Source: Helicobacter sp. MIT 05-5294 (GTDB lineage Bacteria > Campylobacterota > Campylobacteria > Campylobacterales > Helicobacteraceae). Taken from it: 64,000 nt of DNA. A model generated the notes under the pieces. That model made no database searches, was not told the origin of the DNA, and was given only the letters and a program-made list of their open reading frames with translations. The stretch spans positions 52,260 through 116,259 of the forward strand of contig NZ_JRPA02000005.1 of the NCBI RefSeq assembly GCF_000765675.1, in the 5' to 3' direction. Both the position numbers and the translations under genes were made by a program. Each line of letters opens with the position of its first letter. The first letter of the stretch is position 1. Positions 1 to 8,922 of the stretch are shown here, in pieces.

Positions 1-411
1 AAACACAATCAAACTGCCAAAGAATCCGGGCAAATAAAAGAAGATTTGCTCCAAGCTTAAAGGCAGACAAAAAGCCAAAAACGCACTCAAAAGCGAAAGA
101 ATCTCATCAGCGGATTTTGGAGGATTCATCAAAGCGAGATTTTCTGCTATTGTCGCGGTTTTAGAGCTTTGCCAAGATTCTTGAAGCATTGCTAATAAAT
201 ATTTCGCGCCCTGCGCATAAAAATAACTATCGTGCGTGTTTAATAAAGGCGTGTTTTGATAGAAATATTGCGGATAGGAGCTTAAAATCCAAGGATAATA
301 GAATCTAACAATAACACTAAAAGCAAAGACAATAAACGCGAGGCTTAGAAATCTTAAGTTTGTCCATTGCGAGGGCAACCATTGCTTCCAAAGCACAACT
401 AAGAATCCCAC
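1..411 (-). CDS. pglB: PglB / STT3-type oligosaccharyltransferase, N-terminal part (runs off left edge)
   Basis: The complement of the first 410 bases is open to the window edge and reads as the start of a bacterial oligosaccharyltransferase, the membrane enzyme that transfers a lipid-linked glycan to Asn in periplasmic proteins. A hydrophobic segment (about residues 20-36, then RFYYPW) is followed by the first periplasmic loop NTHDSYFYAQGAK. That loop lines up with SNDGYAFAEGARD of Campylobacter PglB, so Asp61 here would correspond to the metal-binding Asp56. The catalytic WWDYG motif would lie outside the window. The start is uncertain: GTG at 411 is used because the nearby ATG (421-419) opens a different frame that soon stops, while the PglB frame stays open upstream into the neighbouring gene. 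It lies directly downstream of a GT8 glycosyltransferase on the same strand. Confidence 0.72.
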   Translation of the reverse strand, partial: MGFLVVLWKQWLPSQWTNLRFLSLAFIVFAFSVIVRFYYPWILSSYPQYFYQNTPLLNTHDSYFYAQGAKYLLAMLQESWQSSKTATIAENLALMNPPKSADEILSLLSAFLAFCLPLSLEQIFFYLPGFFGSLIVF

Positions 412-421
412 GATGCAACAT

Positions 422-1642
422 TTAATGCCGCGAGAGCATTCTGTCGTAGGCTTCTTTTCGCAGATTTTTAGCCGTAGCAAAAAACTTTAAAATTCCGCCT
501 TTGTAAAATGTCTTACAAGCCTCAATCAAGGCTTCCCCTAAGCAATAAGAAAAGGTTTGCTTCTCTAATAAAGCACTTTGATAATCCTCATAAGATTCCA
601 AAGGTGGTAGTTTCAGGTGGGGGTGGAGCTTGATGATTTTTTGGTAGAATCGCGCTTCTTTTTTGTGTCGCAATGCAATCAAAGCTAATAAAAAAGGAAG
701 TTTCAAACAACCAAGCAAACTTTGATAATTTGCGATAATGCAATAGCCAAGTTTATAAGCAAGATGATAGCGAATTCTCTCATATCCATAAGTTGTATTA
801 GCGACAAATCCCTTTGTATTAGGGCTTCCACCAGATTCCAACCACGCTTGATAATACGCATTCCATTCATTCCAGATTTGATTGCAAAGCCGATTATTCC
901 AAAAGCGATTCTTGGGACCATAGGCGTGGATTAGAATCGGATTGTGATTTTTGCGCCATAGCACACTGCCAACATAGCGATTTCCCAAGTCTTTGATTTT
1001 TAGATTTTTTTCAAAAACAAGTAGCGAAAATGTGCCTTGATCATTAATATTAAGCGGATTTTGCGCACTCACTTGATAGATGAAGTCGTAGCATTCTTTG
1101 GGATTTTCCAAAGTATCGTTATAGACGATAATAGGCGTTTGAAATACGCTAGTGTTTTGGAATCTTCCTTGATAGGCGAGGCAAGAATTTGCAAGGCTTG
1201 TTTTGCCTCTTCTTGCGCCTAATACGAATCCTTGTTGCCTTAGTTTCTTTAAATGCACGATTTCTTGAAGTAGCAAAATATCAAAATCCAAATACACGAT
1301 ACATTTGCACTCATCTAAGAATCTAAAACCTTCAAAACACGCATAAACCATATGCGTCCAACGCCCCAAAAAGCGATGATTGTTTAATTTAATGGGTTTT
1401 TTGGCAAACGCATTAAGCTTGGCTAAAAAATCCTCTTTGGTAAAAGTTTCAAATCTCACAATGCTTTCCCCAGCGATTTTACGCAAAGCTTCTTTGTCGC
1501 TCGTCTTAAATCCATCGTGGATTAGATAAAAAATATCCACTTTTTCGCCACATTTTTGTTTGATATTTGCCATTAATGAGCCGATGACAAAGGCAGAATC
1601 GCAAGTCGCACAAAGCAGGATTCCAAAGGAGTGTTTTTTCAT
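422..1642 (-). CDS. GT8-family glycosyltransferase with Campylobacterota C-terminal module
   Basis: A 406-residue predicted cytoplasmic sugar transferase. The N-terminal half resembles the GT-A fold of family GT8 (LgtC-like), and the nucleotide-sugar/metal site is visible as YLDFDILL (DxD at residues 119-121). From about residue 290 a separate C-terminal module begins (RYHLAYKLG, then LKLPPLESYEDY, then YCLGEALIEACKTFYKGG). The same module recurs in the transferase at 8923-10398 and at the end of the acyltransferase at 62937-64000. The gene sits immediately upstream of pglB, so a role in building the transferred glycan or another surface glycan is plausible. The sugar and acceptor cannot be told from sequence. 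No homopolymer tract is present. Confidence 0.75.
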   Translation of the reverse strand: MKKHSFGILLCATCDSAFVIGSLMANIKQKCGEKVDIFYLIHDGFKTSDKEALRKIAGESIVRFETFTKEDFLAKLNAFAKKPIKLNNHRFLGRWTHMVYACFEGFRFLDECKCIVYLDFDILLLQEIVHLKKLRQQGFVLGARRGKTSLANSCLAYQGRFQNTSVFQTPIIVYNDTLENPKECYDFIYQVSAQNPLNINDQGTFSLLVFEKNLKIKDLGNRYVGSVLWRKNHNPILIHAYGPKNRFWNNRLCNQIWNEWNAYYQAWLESGGSPNTKGFVANTTYGYERIRYHLAYKLGYCIIANYQSLLGCLKLPFLLALIALRHKKEARFYQKIIKLHPHLKLPPLESYEDYQSALLEKQTFSYCLGEALIEACKTFYKGGILKFFATAKNLRKEAYDRMLSRH

Positions 1643-1749
1643 ATTTTTCCTAAAATCTAAGGTTTTGAAGTTTTAAAATCCAAAATAGTATTCTACAATA
1701 AATTTTTGGCAAAAATATTTTGTTTTGGTTTGTTGATTTCTTGCAATGA

Positions 1750-1884
1750 TTATTGTTTGGGATTCTTACAACAGCTCTTTTTAGAACCACCGCAGCCACA
1801 ATCGCAGTGTTTTTTGGGATAGAGTTTGTAGCCAAAGTAAAACAAGGCGACAAAAAATATACAGCCTAAAATAATGGATTCCAT
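1750..1884 (-). CDS. Small Cys-rich membrane protein (FeoB-associated-like)
   Basis: A 44-residue protein starting at ATG 1884 behind a good AGGAAA ribosome-binding site. It has one N-terminal membrane segment (about residues 3-18, IILGCIFFVALFYFGY) followed by YPKKHCDCGCGGSKKSCCKN, that is, a CxCGCGGSKKSCC cluster. This layout matches the short FeoB-associated Cys-rich membrane proteins that accompany ferrous-iron transporters. No feoB is in the window, so a link to iron rests on family resemblance and on the Fur-like site upstream of the neighbouring porin. It lies between the porin and the GT8 gene, all on the minus strand. Confidence 0.6.
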   Translation of the reverse strand: MESIILGCIFFVALFYFGYKLYPKKHCDCGCGGSKKSCCKNPKQ

Positions 1885-1935
1885 AGAGATTTCCTTGAAA
1901 AATGCAAAATTAAAAGATTAAAAGCGCAAAATTAA

Positions 1936-1975
1936 TTTTGTAATGGTGGCTTTTAAGCCTTAAACCATTACAAAA
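1936..1975 (-). terminator. Strong terminator hairpin after the porin gene
   Basis: TTTTGTAATGGT (1936-1947) pairs perfectly with ACCATTACAAAA (1964-1975), and GGC/GCC pair inside the loop. Read on the minus strand the stem is followed by TTAATTTT. It sits just past the porin stop, as expected for a factor-independent terminator of a highly expressed gene. Confidence 0.75.
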
Positions 1976-1997
1976 CTTAAACCTGCGCGGATTTCTT

Positions 1998-3350
1998 TTA
2001 GAAAGAATAAACAATTTCTACTTTGAATTGGTTTCTATCTTCAGAATCTGTTTCTGGTGTGGTATAATGACCACTTCTCTCGGTTCTTAAAAACGCGTAA
2101 TATGCGCCAATTTCTAGGTTTTTGCTGTATTCCCAAGTAATATTTGGGGTGATTTCATAAAAGTCAATATCTGTTGTTGTCCTTGCGGTAATATCTTTGA
2201 CTTTGTTTTTACCATTGATATAATCAATCCCAATGCTAAAATTATCTAGCACATTGTAAGCAAGACTTGCATAGAATACATCTAAATCTTTTTCGATATT
2301 TCCATTAGTTGCACCTAAGATAGTAGAGAAACTCACGCCTGTGGCATCAACATTATCAAACCACACAGCCCCTGCAAGCTGCAATGCTCCCTCATCATCA
2401 AGAGAAACTGCGAAATTGTCTTGCGTGTTGCCAATATATCCTAGATTAAGGCTTAAAGGAATCTCTAAGCTTTCCAAATCCGCTCCTACTTCAAGACTTA
2501 AAAAGTCGCTTTTGGTTTGGTATCTACCATAGAGAGTAGGGTCGCCGGTGAGCGCAACTGCGAGGTTTGCTATTCCTGAACTGTTGCCTTGTGAATAAGC
2601 GTATTGTCCATTGATATGGAAAATCTCATGGAAGAATCCAAGCTCCCCAAAGAATGCAGAATCTACAATATCATCAATGTGAAACCACCAAAGTTGCCCC
2701 TCTACATTTCCATAATCTGTCTCAAAACTTGCCAAACCTGCAAGGAGATAAAGAGGCTTTGTGATGCTTGTTTCTTCAACCGGCTCATCTTTAATATCAT
2801 CTAATGCCCAAGAATCAAATGCTCCCGCAACAAGTGTTAGGTAAGGAATATCACTATTGACTGCTAAAATCCCTGTGCCTCTATCTTCGCCATTATCATT
2901 AAAGGGAGTATCTAAGCGCATTTTGCCGAGTGTAACATTTGTGCTTGTAGAATCTGGCGTAATCAGCGCATTAAAAGTGCTAACCCCAAAACTCCCGTCT
3001 TTGCCCGAGCCAAGCCCATAACCCAAGAAAGGAATAATATCTCCATTATCATCTTCTATGCCTTTTCCATGGTTGGTATTTTGCCCAACTTCATAGTAGA
3101 TTCCGAGATTTAAGGAAACATAATCTTGCACGGGTGTGCTAAACTCTGCTTCTGCATGCCAAGTATGCTCTACATCGCCGCTTTTTTCGCCATTTTTGTC
3201 AAATCCTTGATTTTTGAAACGATTATCTTCGTATTCATAACGCAAAAATCCATTGACTTCTACTCCCCTAATCGCCTCTTCTAAACTCTGTGCATTTGCA
3301 TTTGCAGTGAGTGCGAGAAGTGCAGCTAGACTTAAACTTGTTTTTTTCAT
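1998..3350 (-). CDS. Campylobacter MOMP-type outer-membrane porin
   Basis: A 450-residue outer-membrane beta-barrel protein. The signal peptide is clear (MKKTSLSLAALLALTANANA, cleavage before Gln21). The mature start, SLEEAIRGVEVNGFLRYEYE, closely resembles the LEEAIKDVDVSGVLRYRY opening of C. jejuni MOMP/PorA. The chain alternates polar and aromatic residues and ends in a terminal Phe (VEIVYSF), the usual signal for outer-membrane assembly. It would be a general diffusion pore and a major surface antigen. It stands as a single gene with its own terminator and a Fur-box-like site about 84 bases upstream. The nearest alternative is another Helicobacter porin family, but the N-terminus favours MOMP. 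Confidence 0.8.
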   Translation of the reverse strand: MKKTSLSLAALLALTANANAQSLEEAIRGVEVNGFLRYEYEDNRFKNQGFDKNGEKSGDVEHTWHAEAEFSTPVQDYVSLNLGIYYEVGQNTNHGKGIEDDNGDIIPFLGYGLGSGKDGSFGVSTFNALITPDSTSTNVTLGKMRLDTPFNDNGEDRGTGILAVNSDIPYLTLVAGAFDSWALDDIKDEPVEETSITKPLYLLAGLASFETDYGNVEGQLWWFHIDDIVDSAFFGELGFFHEIFHINGQYAYSQGNSSGIANLAVALTGDPTLYGRYQTKSDFLSLEVGADLESLEIPLSLNLGYIGNTQDNFAVSLDDEGALQLAGAVWFDNVDATGVSFSTILGATNGNIEKDLDVFYASLAYNVLDNFSIGIDYINGKNKVKDITARTTTDIDFYEITPNITWEYSKNLEIGAYYAFLRTERSGHYTTPETDSEDRNQFKVEIVYSF

Positions 3351-3433
3351 TCACAACTCCTTCTTTGAATTTTGAAATTTAATTTCAAGTGAGATTAAAA
3401 TGAGATTGAATCTTACAATACAAAATCTTAAAT

Positions 3434-3452
3434 ATAAATGAAAATCATTATC
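3434..3452 (-). promoter_or_regulatory. Fur-box-like operator upstream of the porin
   Basis: The 19 bases match the classical Fur palindrome (GATAATGATAATCATTATC) at 15 of 19 positions, with the right arm AATCATTATC intact. It lies 84 bases upstream of the porin start. Helicobacter Fur sites are less conserved than those of E. coli, so iron control is inferred. Confidence 0.45.
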
Positions 3453-3474
3453 ATAATATGGAATTTGCACAAAG

Positions 3475-3619
3475 GATTCCATTGTAACACTTTTTGGTAT
3501 GCGGTATTATAGATTACCATGATTCTACTAGCATAGAATCTCGCAATGACGGCGGGTAATCCGCAATTCTACCATCTCGTCATTGCGAGAGTTTCGCAAA
3601 AACTCGTGGCAATCCACGC
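3475..3619. repeat. Intergenic hairpin repeat, copy 1 (two elements head to head)
   Basis: A 42-base element (3511-3552, AGATTACC...CGCAATGACGG) aligns end to end with copies at 10511-10552 and 42743-42784. A second element follows in inverse orientation. TCTCGCAATGACG (3539-3551) and CGTCATTGCGAGA (3578-3590) are perfect 13-base inverted repeats, and the second arm ends in GTGGCAATCC. The left flank (GATTCCATTGTAACA...ATTATAGATT) also recurs at 42646-42682. Confidence 0.65.
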
Positions 3620-3737
3620 TTTAATATGTTCAGAGACTTTACAATAGAATCCTTCAAAAGCGAGATTCTTTAGTATAGATTTGCATAGTGTGGGTGAAAT
3701 TTGTTGCGCATTTACTTTAGGATTCTTTGAATTTTGC

Positions 3738-3743
3738 TATAAT
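3738..3743 (+). promoter_or_regulatory. Sigma-70-type -10 box for the UPF0323 gene
   Basis: TATAAT in the context TTTTGCTATAATTTG, 25 bases before the ATG at 3769. This is a typical Helicobacter vegetative -10 element and probably drives the lipoprotein and ligase genes that follow. Confidence 0.55.
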
Positions 3744-3768
3744 TTGCCAAATTTTTTAGGAGTTTTGA

Positions 3769-4410
3769 ATGAAAAAATATTTGAAAAAAATTTCTGACCC
3801 AAAAATCGTTGGCACATTTAGTAAAAGCGGATTAGGACTTGCTGCGGTATTGTTGATTGTAGGTTGTGGTAATAGTGGGCAGGATTCTGCAAATAGCGGA
3901 ATCTCTGAAGCAACAAAAAAAGGTGCGACCGTTACGATTGAAAAGCAACCCGATGGAAGCTACAAAATCCTTGATGAAGTGCCAAGTGTGCAAACACGCG
4001 TTATTTTGCGCGAAGATGGAAATGAGCGAATCTTAACCCAAGCAGAGATTGACCAAATCATCGCAGAAGAAAATGCCAAAATTGAAGCGGGAACTTCGCA
4101 ACTCACCAACCCAACAGGCGCGGGATTATCACTTGGCGAGACGATTTTAGCAAGTGCTGCGGGGGCGATTTTAGGAAGCTGGATTGGAAGCAAACTCTTC
4201 AACAATCAAAATTATCAAGCCCAACAACGCACAAGCTACAAATCTCCACAAGCTTACGAACGCTCCCAAAATTCCTTTAAACAAAATGCAAGTGGCGCAA
4301 AAACTAGCACAACAGGACGCAGCGGATTCTACACACCAAACAACACAAGCTCTACGCAGAATCGCTCTAGCACTACGCGTTCAACTTCTACTTCAAGCTA
4401 TGGTGGTTAA
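3769..4410 (+). CDS. UPF0323-family lipoprotein
   Basis: A 213-residue predicted lipoprotein of the UPF0323 family found in Helicobacter and relatives; function unknown. A hydrophobic stretch (residues 21-32) ends in the lipobox LIVGC with Cys33 as the likely lipidation site. The centre has a short acidic domain, then a Gly/Ala-rich hydrophobic stretch (GETILASAAGAILGSWIGSKL, about residues 122-142). The tail is Ser/Thr/Gln/Asn-rich and probably disordered. It is followed within one base by the glutathionylspermidine-synthase-like gene, a pairing I recall from H. pylori, so the two are probably co-transcribed. Confidence 0.7.
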   Translation: MKKYLKKISDPKIVGTFSKSGLGLAAVLLIVGCGNSGQDSANSGISEATKKGATVTIEKQPDGSYKILDEVPSVQTRVILREDGNERILTQAEIDQIIAEENAKIEAGTSQLTNPTGAGLSLGETILASAAGAILGSWIGSKLFNNQNYQAQQRTSYKSPQAYERSQNSFKQNASGAKTSTTGRSGFYTPNNTSSTQNRSSTTRSTSTSSYGG

Positions 4411-4411
4411 A

Positions 4412-5581
4412 ATGCAGATTTTAGACGCACAACCGCTTAAAAACGAAGATTTGGACGCATTGGGCTTGAGTTGGCATACAGATATTGATAATACGCCTTA
4501 TGTAAGCCATGAAATTATAGAGATTAGCGAGGAAGAAGCGCAAGGATTCTATAATGCCGCAAACGAGCTTTATGATATGTATGTGGAAGCGGGGCAATAT
4601 GTGATAGAAAACAACTTGTTCTTTGAGCTTGGAATCCCTTTTAATCTCGTAGAAGCCATACAAAGAAGCTGGGAAGAAGAAGTGCATTGGCATTTATATG
4701 GACGCTTTGATTTGGCAGGTGGATTAGATGGGAATCCTATCAAGCTTTTAGAATTTAACGCAGATACGCCCACAATGCTTTATGAGAGTGCGATTATTCA
4801 ATGGGCATTGCTGAAAAAAAATGGATTCAAGGAGTCCTTGCAGTTTAACAATCTCTACGAAGCATTAGGCGATAATTTCAAGCGTATCATTACTTTGGGC
4901 GATGATATTTCGCATTTTGATGCAATCTATGAGGGGTGGAAGATTCTCTTTTCTAGCATTGCCGGAAGTGAAGAAGAAGAGCGCACGACAAAGCTACTAG
5001 AAGTGATTGCCAAAGAAGCGGGGTTTGAGACAAATTTCTGCTACGCGCACGAGGCGGTATTAGATGAAAACGAGGGATTAAGCTTTAATGGTATGAATTA
5101 TGAATTTTGGTTTAAGCTGATTCCTTGGGAGAGTATCGCCGTAGATGAGCCAGAATTGGCGCGTTTGATGACTGCAATGATTGCCAACAAAAACACAATC
5201 TTCCTAAATCCTGCTTATACTTTGATGTTTCAAAGCAAACGAATGCTAAAGATTCTGTGGGATTTGTTTCCAAACCACCCCTTGTTGCTTGAAACTTCCT
5301 ACGAACCGCTTTCTCAAAAACAAGTCAAAAAACACGCTTTTGGGCGTGAGGGAGAGAGTGTAAGTATTTTGGACGCGCAAGGTAGAATCTTAAGTGAGCG
5401 AAGCGGGGATTATGGAAACTATCCTGCAATCTATCAAGCATTTACCGCACAAAATAGCCATAATGGAAGCCTCTATCAGCCCAATGTTTTTTATGCTTAT
5501 GAAGCGTGTGCGTTGGGATTCCGCAAAGGCGGCGAGATTTTGGATAATATGTCTAAATTTGTCGCGCATAAAATTAGGTAA
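4412..5581 (+). CDS. Glutathionylspermidine synthase-like ATP-grasp ligase
   Basis: A 389-residue enzyme resembling the C-terminal synthetase half of glutathionylspermidine synthase, an ATP-grasp amide ligase. Recognisable stretches are the N-terminal ALGLSWHTD, the nucleotide/metal region LLEFNADTPTMLYESA, and the C-terminal KHAFGREGESVSI and YEACALGFRKGGEILDN. ATG at 4412 is chosen; it follows the upstream stop directly and ATG 4400 in the same frame is a possible alternative. The frame extends further upstream only by overlapping the lipoprotein gene. Stand-alone homologues without the amidase half occur in many bacteria and their true substrate is not known, so spermidine ligation should not be assumed. 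Confidence 0.75.
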   Translation: MQILDAQPLKNEDLDALGLSWHTDIDNTPYVSHEIIEISEEEAQGFYNAANELYDMYVEAGQYVIENNLFFELGIPFNLVEAIQRSWEEEVHWHLYGRFDLAGGLDGNPIKLLEFNADTPTMLYESAIIQWALLKKNGFKESLQFNNLYEALGDNFKRIITLGDDISHFDAIYEGWKILFSSIAGSEEEERTTKLLEVIAKEAGFETNFCYAHEAVLDENEGLSFNGMNYEFWFKLIPWESIAVDEPELARLMTAMIANKNTIFLNPAYTLMFQSKRMLKILWDLFPNHPLLLETSYEPLSQKQVKKHAFGREGESVSILDAQGRILSERSGDYGNYPAIYQAFTAQNSHNGSLYQPNVFYAYEACALGFRKGGEILDNMSKFVAHKIR

Positions 5582-5587
5582 TTTTGA

Positions 5588-6424
5588 ATGTGGTTAAGAT
5601 TTTTTATTGCTTTTTGTTGCTTATGTGGAATCCTACAAACAAAGCCTAGTGAAGACTTCTTGAAGATTCCGCCCCTAAGTGATGTGGCGCAACGAAATTT
5701 CGTCCTCACCACGCAAGATTTTGATGCTAAATATCGTGTTTTTACTGCGATTGCTAAATCCAATCAAGAATCCCAAAAGCCTAACATACAAAAGATTCTT
5801 GTTTTGTTGGACGGCAACGCGCATTTTCCTCTAGCTTTGAATCTTTTAGCGCAATTCCCGATAAGCTCTTTAATGCTTGTGGGCGTCGGCTATGTTGGCA
5901 ATGTCGCGTATGATTTAGAAAACCGCACTTTAGATTATACGCCAAAACTCACCAACGAATCCCTAAAGAATCCCCAAAGATTTCAAAAAGGTGGCGGGGC
6001 AGAGGAGTTTTCTGTGTTTTTGCAGCAAAGGATTCTAACGCCTCTTAAAAAACAATATCCAACAGCAGAAATTAGCCTTTTTGGGCATTCTTTTGGGGGC
6101 TTGTTTTGCCTTTGGAGTTATTTAAATTCTGCTGATTCTTTTGATTCTTATTTTTGCGCTTCTCCCTCCTTGTGGTGGGGTGAGGGCGAAATTTTAAAAG
6201 ACATCAAAAATATTCATACAAACAAGCCAATCATTCTAAGTATAGGAGAGTTGGAGAATCCTGCAAAAATGGCTTATAGCCCTATGGAAGTGCGAGATTT
6301 AGCCAAGCAATTAAAAGATAAAGGGCAAGAAGTAGAGTTTATTATCTTTAAAGATAAAGGGCATGGAGATGGAATCCTAGAGGCAATCTTGGAGTTTTTA
6401 AAATCCAATGGAGCGCAACTTTAG
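5588..6424 (+). CDS. Alpha/beta-hydrolase esterase (IroE/Fes-like family)
   Basis: A 278-residue putative esterase. A short N-terminal hydrophobic segment (residues 1-16) suggests export or membrane anchoring. The core has the DGN strand-turn (LVLLDGNAHF), the nucleophile elbow FGHSFGG (Ser158) and KDKGHGDG with the likely catalytic His249. This pattern fits the family that includes periplasmic siderophore esterases such as IroE and other acyl-ester hydrolases. A siderophore link is only family-level, since no siderophore system is visible nearby. The start lies seven bases after the preceding stop. Confidence 0.7.
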   Translation: MWLRFFIAFCCLCGILQTKPSEDFLKIPPLSDVAQRNFVLTTQDFDAKYRVFTAIAKSNQESQKPNIQKILVLLDGNAHFPLALNLLAQFPISSLMLVGVGYVGNVAYDLENRTLDYTPKLTNESLKNPQRFQKGGGAEEFSVFLQQRILTPLKKQYPTAEISLFGHSFGGLFCLWSYLNSADSFDSYFCASPSLWWGEGEILKDIKNIHTNKPIILSIGELENPAKMAYSPMEVRDLAKQLKDKGQEVEFIIFKDKGHGDGILEAILEFLKSNGAQL

Positions 6425-6447
6425 TGTAATTTATTAAAAGGAAAAAA

Positions 6448-7767
6448 ATGGAATCTTTAAATCATCTAAATAGCATTAATGATTTTAATGAAGCGAAGCA
6501 AGTTATACCCGGTGGTGTCAATTCACCTGTTCGCGCCTTTAAAAGCGTAGGCGGCACTCCGCCTTTTATTTCTAGTGGGCGCGGAGCATATTTGATAGAT
6601 GAAGATGGGAATCGCTACATTGATTTTGTGCAGAGTTGGGGACCTTTGATTTTTGGGCATTGCGACAAAGAAATTGAAGAAGCGGTGATAGAATCTGTCA
6701 GAAAAGGCTTGAGCTTTGGCGCACCTACGACTTTAGAAACTGCACTTGCTAAAGAAGTCATTGGAATTGTTGAAGAAGTCGAGAAAATCCGCTTTGTTTC
6801 AAGTGGGACAGAAGCGACGATGAGCGCGATTCGTCTTGCTCGTGCTTTTAGCGGTAAAGAAGACATTATTAAGTTTGAGGGTTGCTATCATGGACATAGC
6901 GATTCTTTGCTTGTTTCTGCTGGAAGTGGTTTAGCGACTTTTGGGAATCCGAGTTCGCCCGGAGTGCCACAGGATTTTACCCAACACACTTTAGTTGCGC
7001 AATACAATGACTTAGCAAGTGTGGAATCTTGCATTGAGTTTAGCCAAAAACAGGGCAAGGGTGTTGCTTGTGTGATTATTGAACCAATTGCTGGAAATAT
7101 GGGGCTTGTGCCAAGTGATGCGGCGTTTTTGGAGGGTTTAAGAAAACTTTGTGATAAGCACGGAATCTTGCTGATTTTAGATGAAGTAATGAGCGGATTT
7201 AGAGCAAGTTTGTGTGGTTCGCAGAAATTCTATTCTGTGCGCGGGGATTTGGTAACTTTTGGTAAAGTGATTGGCGGAGGTATGCCTGTGGGCGCATTTG
7301 GCGGACGCGCGGAGATTATGGATTTGCTTTCTCCTAAAGGCGCGGTTTATCAAGCGGGGACTTTAAGCGGAAATCCTGTTGCGATGAGTGCGGGACTTGT
7401 TTCTCTGCGAAAACTGCGCGAGGATTCTAAAGTATATGAGAGATTGGAATCTTTAGCGATTCAACTAACGCAAGGCTTAAAAGAGATTTGCGCAGAGTTT
7501 GGAATCCCCTTGCAAACTTGTGTGCGCGGAAGTATGTTTGGATTCTTTTTTAACGAAAAACAAGTCAAAAATTTTCAAGATGCACTCAAAAGCGATACAG
7601 AAATGTTTGCGAAATTTCATCAAGGAATGTTAAGCAAGGGCGTTTATCTCGCAGCCTCGCAGTTTGAAACTGGATTTATCTGCACAGCGATGAATGAAGA
7701 GCTGATTGAAAATGTGCTAGAGAGGGCGAAAGAAGTATTATCGGAGATTTATGCTTATGGAAAATAA
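6448..7767 (+). CDS. hemL: Glutamate-1-semialdehyde 2,1-aminomutase
   Basis: A 439-residue pyridoxal-phosphate enzyme that converts glutamate-1-semialdehyde to 5-aminolevulinate, the committed precursor of haem in the C5 pathway. It is full length and highly conserved: [16 protein letters not shown] near the N-terminus, the cofactor-phosphate region [21 protein letters not shown] with Asp245, and [16 protein letters not shown] with the Schiff-base Lys273. AAAAGG precedes the ATG. Its end overlaps the start of the AtpZ-like gene, suggesting translational coupling. Confidence 0.96.
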   Translation: MESLNHLNSINDFNEAKQVIPGGVNSPVRAFKSVGGTPPFISSGRGAYLIDEDGNRYIDFVQSWGPLIFGHCDKEIEEAVIESVRKGLSFGAPTTLETALAKEVIGIVEEVEKIRFVSSGTEATMSAIRLARAFSGKEDIIKFEGCYHGHSDSLLVSAGSGLATFGNPSSPGVPQDFTQHTLVAQYNDLASVESCIEFSQKQGKGVACVIIEPIAGNMGLVPSDAAFLEGLRKLCDKHGILLILDEVMSGFRASLCGSQKFYSVRGDLVTFGKVIGGGMPVGAFGGRAEIMDLLSPKGAVYQAGTLSGNPVAMSAGLVSLRKLREDSKVYERLESLAIQLTQGLKEICAEFGIPLQTCVRGSMFGFFFNEKQVKNFQDALKSDTEMFAKFHQGMLSKGVYLAASQFETGFICTAMNEELIENVLERAKEVLSEIYAYGK

Positions 7768-8206
7768 AAAAGAATTTGCGGCAAAAAGCACAGAATCCCA
7801 AACAGAAAATGCACGAGAAAGTCGCGTGGATTCTGATAGAATCGCTGGAGATTCGGAATCGCAAAATACTAATCTTAACCTAAATCAAGATTCCACACAA
7901 AAAGAATCCGCCCAACAAGAGCCAAAATACAAAGACGCGGTATTGGCGTATTCCAACGCGACATTGGGGATTTCAATGGTCGTTGCGGTATTGATGGGAG
8001 TGGGAATTGGTTATGGGTTGGAATCACTTTTTGGTGTGCGTTGGTTGTTTTGGCTTGGCGTTGTTTGGGGGGTGTGTGCAGCAATTTTAAATGTTTTTAA
8101 AGCTTACAAGCGACAAAAGTGCGAACTTGATGAACTCGCAAAAGACCCGAAATACGCATATAATGCGCAAAAGTCCGCGAAAGACTTTGACGACGAGGAC
8201 GATTAG
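7757..8206 (+). CDS. AtpZ/AtpI-like membrane protein
   Basis: A 149-residue protein with a long polar N-terminal half and two membrane helices (about 69-89 and 93-114: [19 protein letters not shown], then [17 protein letters not shown]). This is the arrangement of the AtpZ/AtpI (ATPase_gene1) family, small membrane proteins associated with F-type ATP synthase. No atp genes are here. ATG at 7757 is used; ATG 7751 is in frame. Either start overlaps the hemL end, so expression is probably coupled. Confidence 0.6.
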   Translation: MENKKEFAAKSTESQTENARESRVDSDRIAGDSESQNTNLNLNQDSTQKESAQQEPKYKDAVLAYSNATLGISMVVAVLMGVGIGYGLESLFGVRWLFWLGVVWGVCAAILNVFKAYKRQKCELDELAKDPKYAYNAQKSAKDFDDEDD

Positions 8207-8211
8207 AGACG

Positions 8212-8877
8212 ATGAAATTACCAAAGTTAATTTTGGTTTTTTGTTGCGTTGTTTTGGCATTAAGTGGTGGCGTGTGGATTGGCTTTGATGGAATATGTGC
8301 CATAAATTTTGCATTTGCGATTCTTAGCTTTAGCGTGATTGTGTTGGTGGTTTTTTATACACAAAAACGCAAGATTCAAAACCTAATCCAAAACGCAACA
8401 CAAGAAGAGTTAGAAGCCTTAACACAAAGCTACAAAAGCAATCAAGAGATTGCAGAAGAAGAGGAAGAAGAATTTTGGGAAAACAAAACAAAAGAATCCG
8501 CTCAGAATTCCGCTGTGCAAGGGCTATCACAAGGATTATCAAAGGAATCGCAAAACAAAGAGAATCCAATGGTCAATAGCACCAATAATGCGCAAATGAA
8601 ATCTCAAGAAAACACAAGTAACCTTTCGCAAGAAGAAATGCCAAAACCAGCCAAACAAAGCTTTTTGCGGAATCTTAACCCAAAAAATATTAAAAATGGC
8701 ACGAAAATGTTTTTTTACCCACCGCGACTTCTTGCCTATGGATTCCTTATGCTTGGAATCTTGATTCTTATCCAGCGACAAGTTTTTCAGCCTTTGGCTT
8801 TTTTTGGCGGTTTAATCGTTGCGAATCTTTTGGTTGTCTTTGCGCTTTTGATAAATTTCAGCCAACAAAAGGCTTAA
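8212..8877 (+). CDS. Conserved membrane protein of unknown function
   Basis: A 221-residue protein starting five bases after the AtpZ-like gene. It has two N-terminal hydrophobic helices (about residues 5-22 and 28-47), a charged Gln/Glu/Asn-rich middle with an acidic run (EIAEEEEEEFWEN, about 80-92), then two C-terminal helices (about 170-187 and 193-213). I do not recognise a catalytic motif. The position behind hemL and the AtpZ-like gene suggests a three-gene transcription unit; any shared function is unknown. Confidence 0.6.
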   Translation: MKLPKLILVFCCVVLALSGGVWIGFDGICAINFAFAILSFSVIVLVVFYTQKRKIQNLIQNATQEELEALTQSYKSNQEIAEEEEEEFWENKTKESAQNSAVQGLSQGLSKESQNKENPMVNSTNNAQMKSQENTSNLSQEEMPKPAKQSFLRNLNPKNIKNGTKMFFYPPRLLAYGFLMLGILILIQRQVFQPLAFFGGLIVANLLVVFALLINFSQQKA

Positions 8878-8922
8878 ACTAATTTCCATAAAGGCTTGAT
8901 AAAAGAATCATAGCTTCTAGCA

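Larger units (their letters stand above)
3351..3768. other. Intergenic region between divergent porin and UPF0323 gene
   Basis: This 418-base gap holds the porin ribosome-binding and promoter region, a Fur-box-like palindrome (3434-3452), a degenerate hairpin repeat (about 3475-3619) and a TATAAT box (3738-3743) for the plus-strand gene. I see no open frame or structured RNA of a known family. Confidence 0.6.

Noticed and set aside
4184..4411. Upstream extension of the glutathionylspermidine-synthase-like gene
   Set aside because: The extra 76 codons overlap the UPF0323 gene in another frame and are unlike the family N-terminus; the start at 4412 gives the normal protein.
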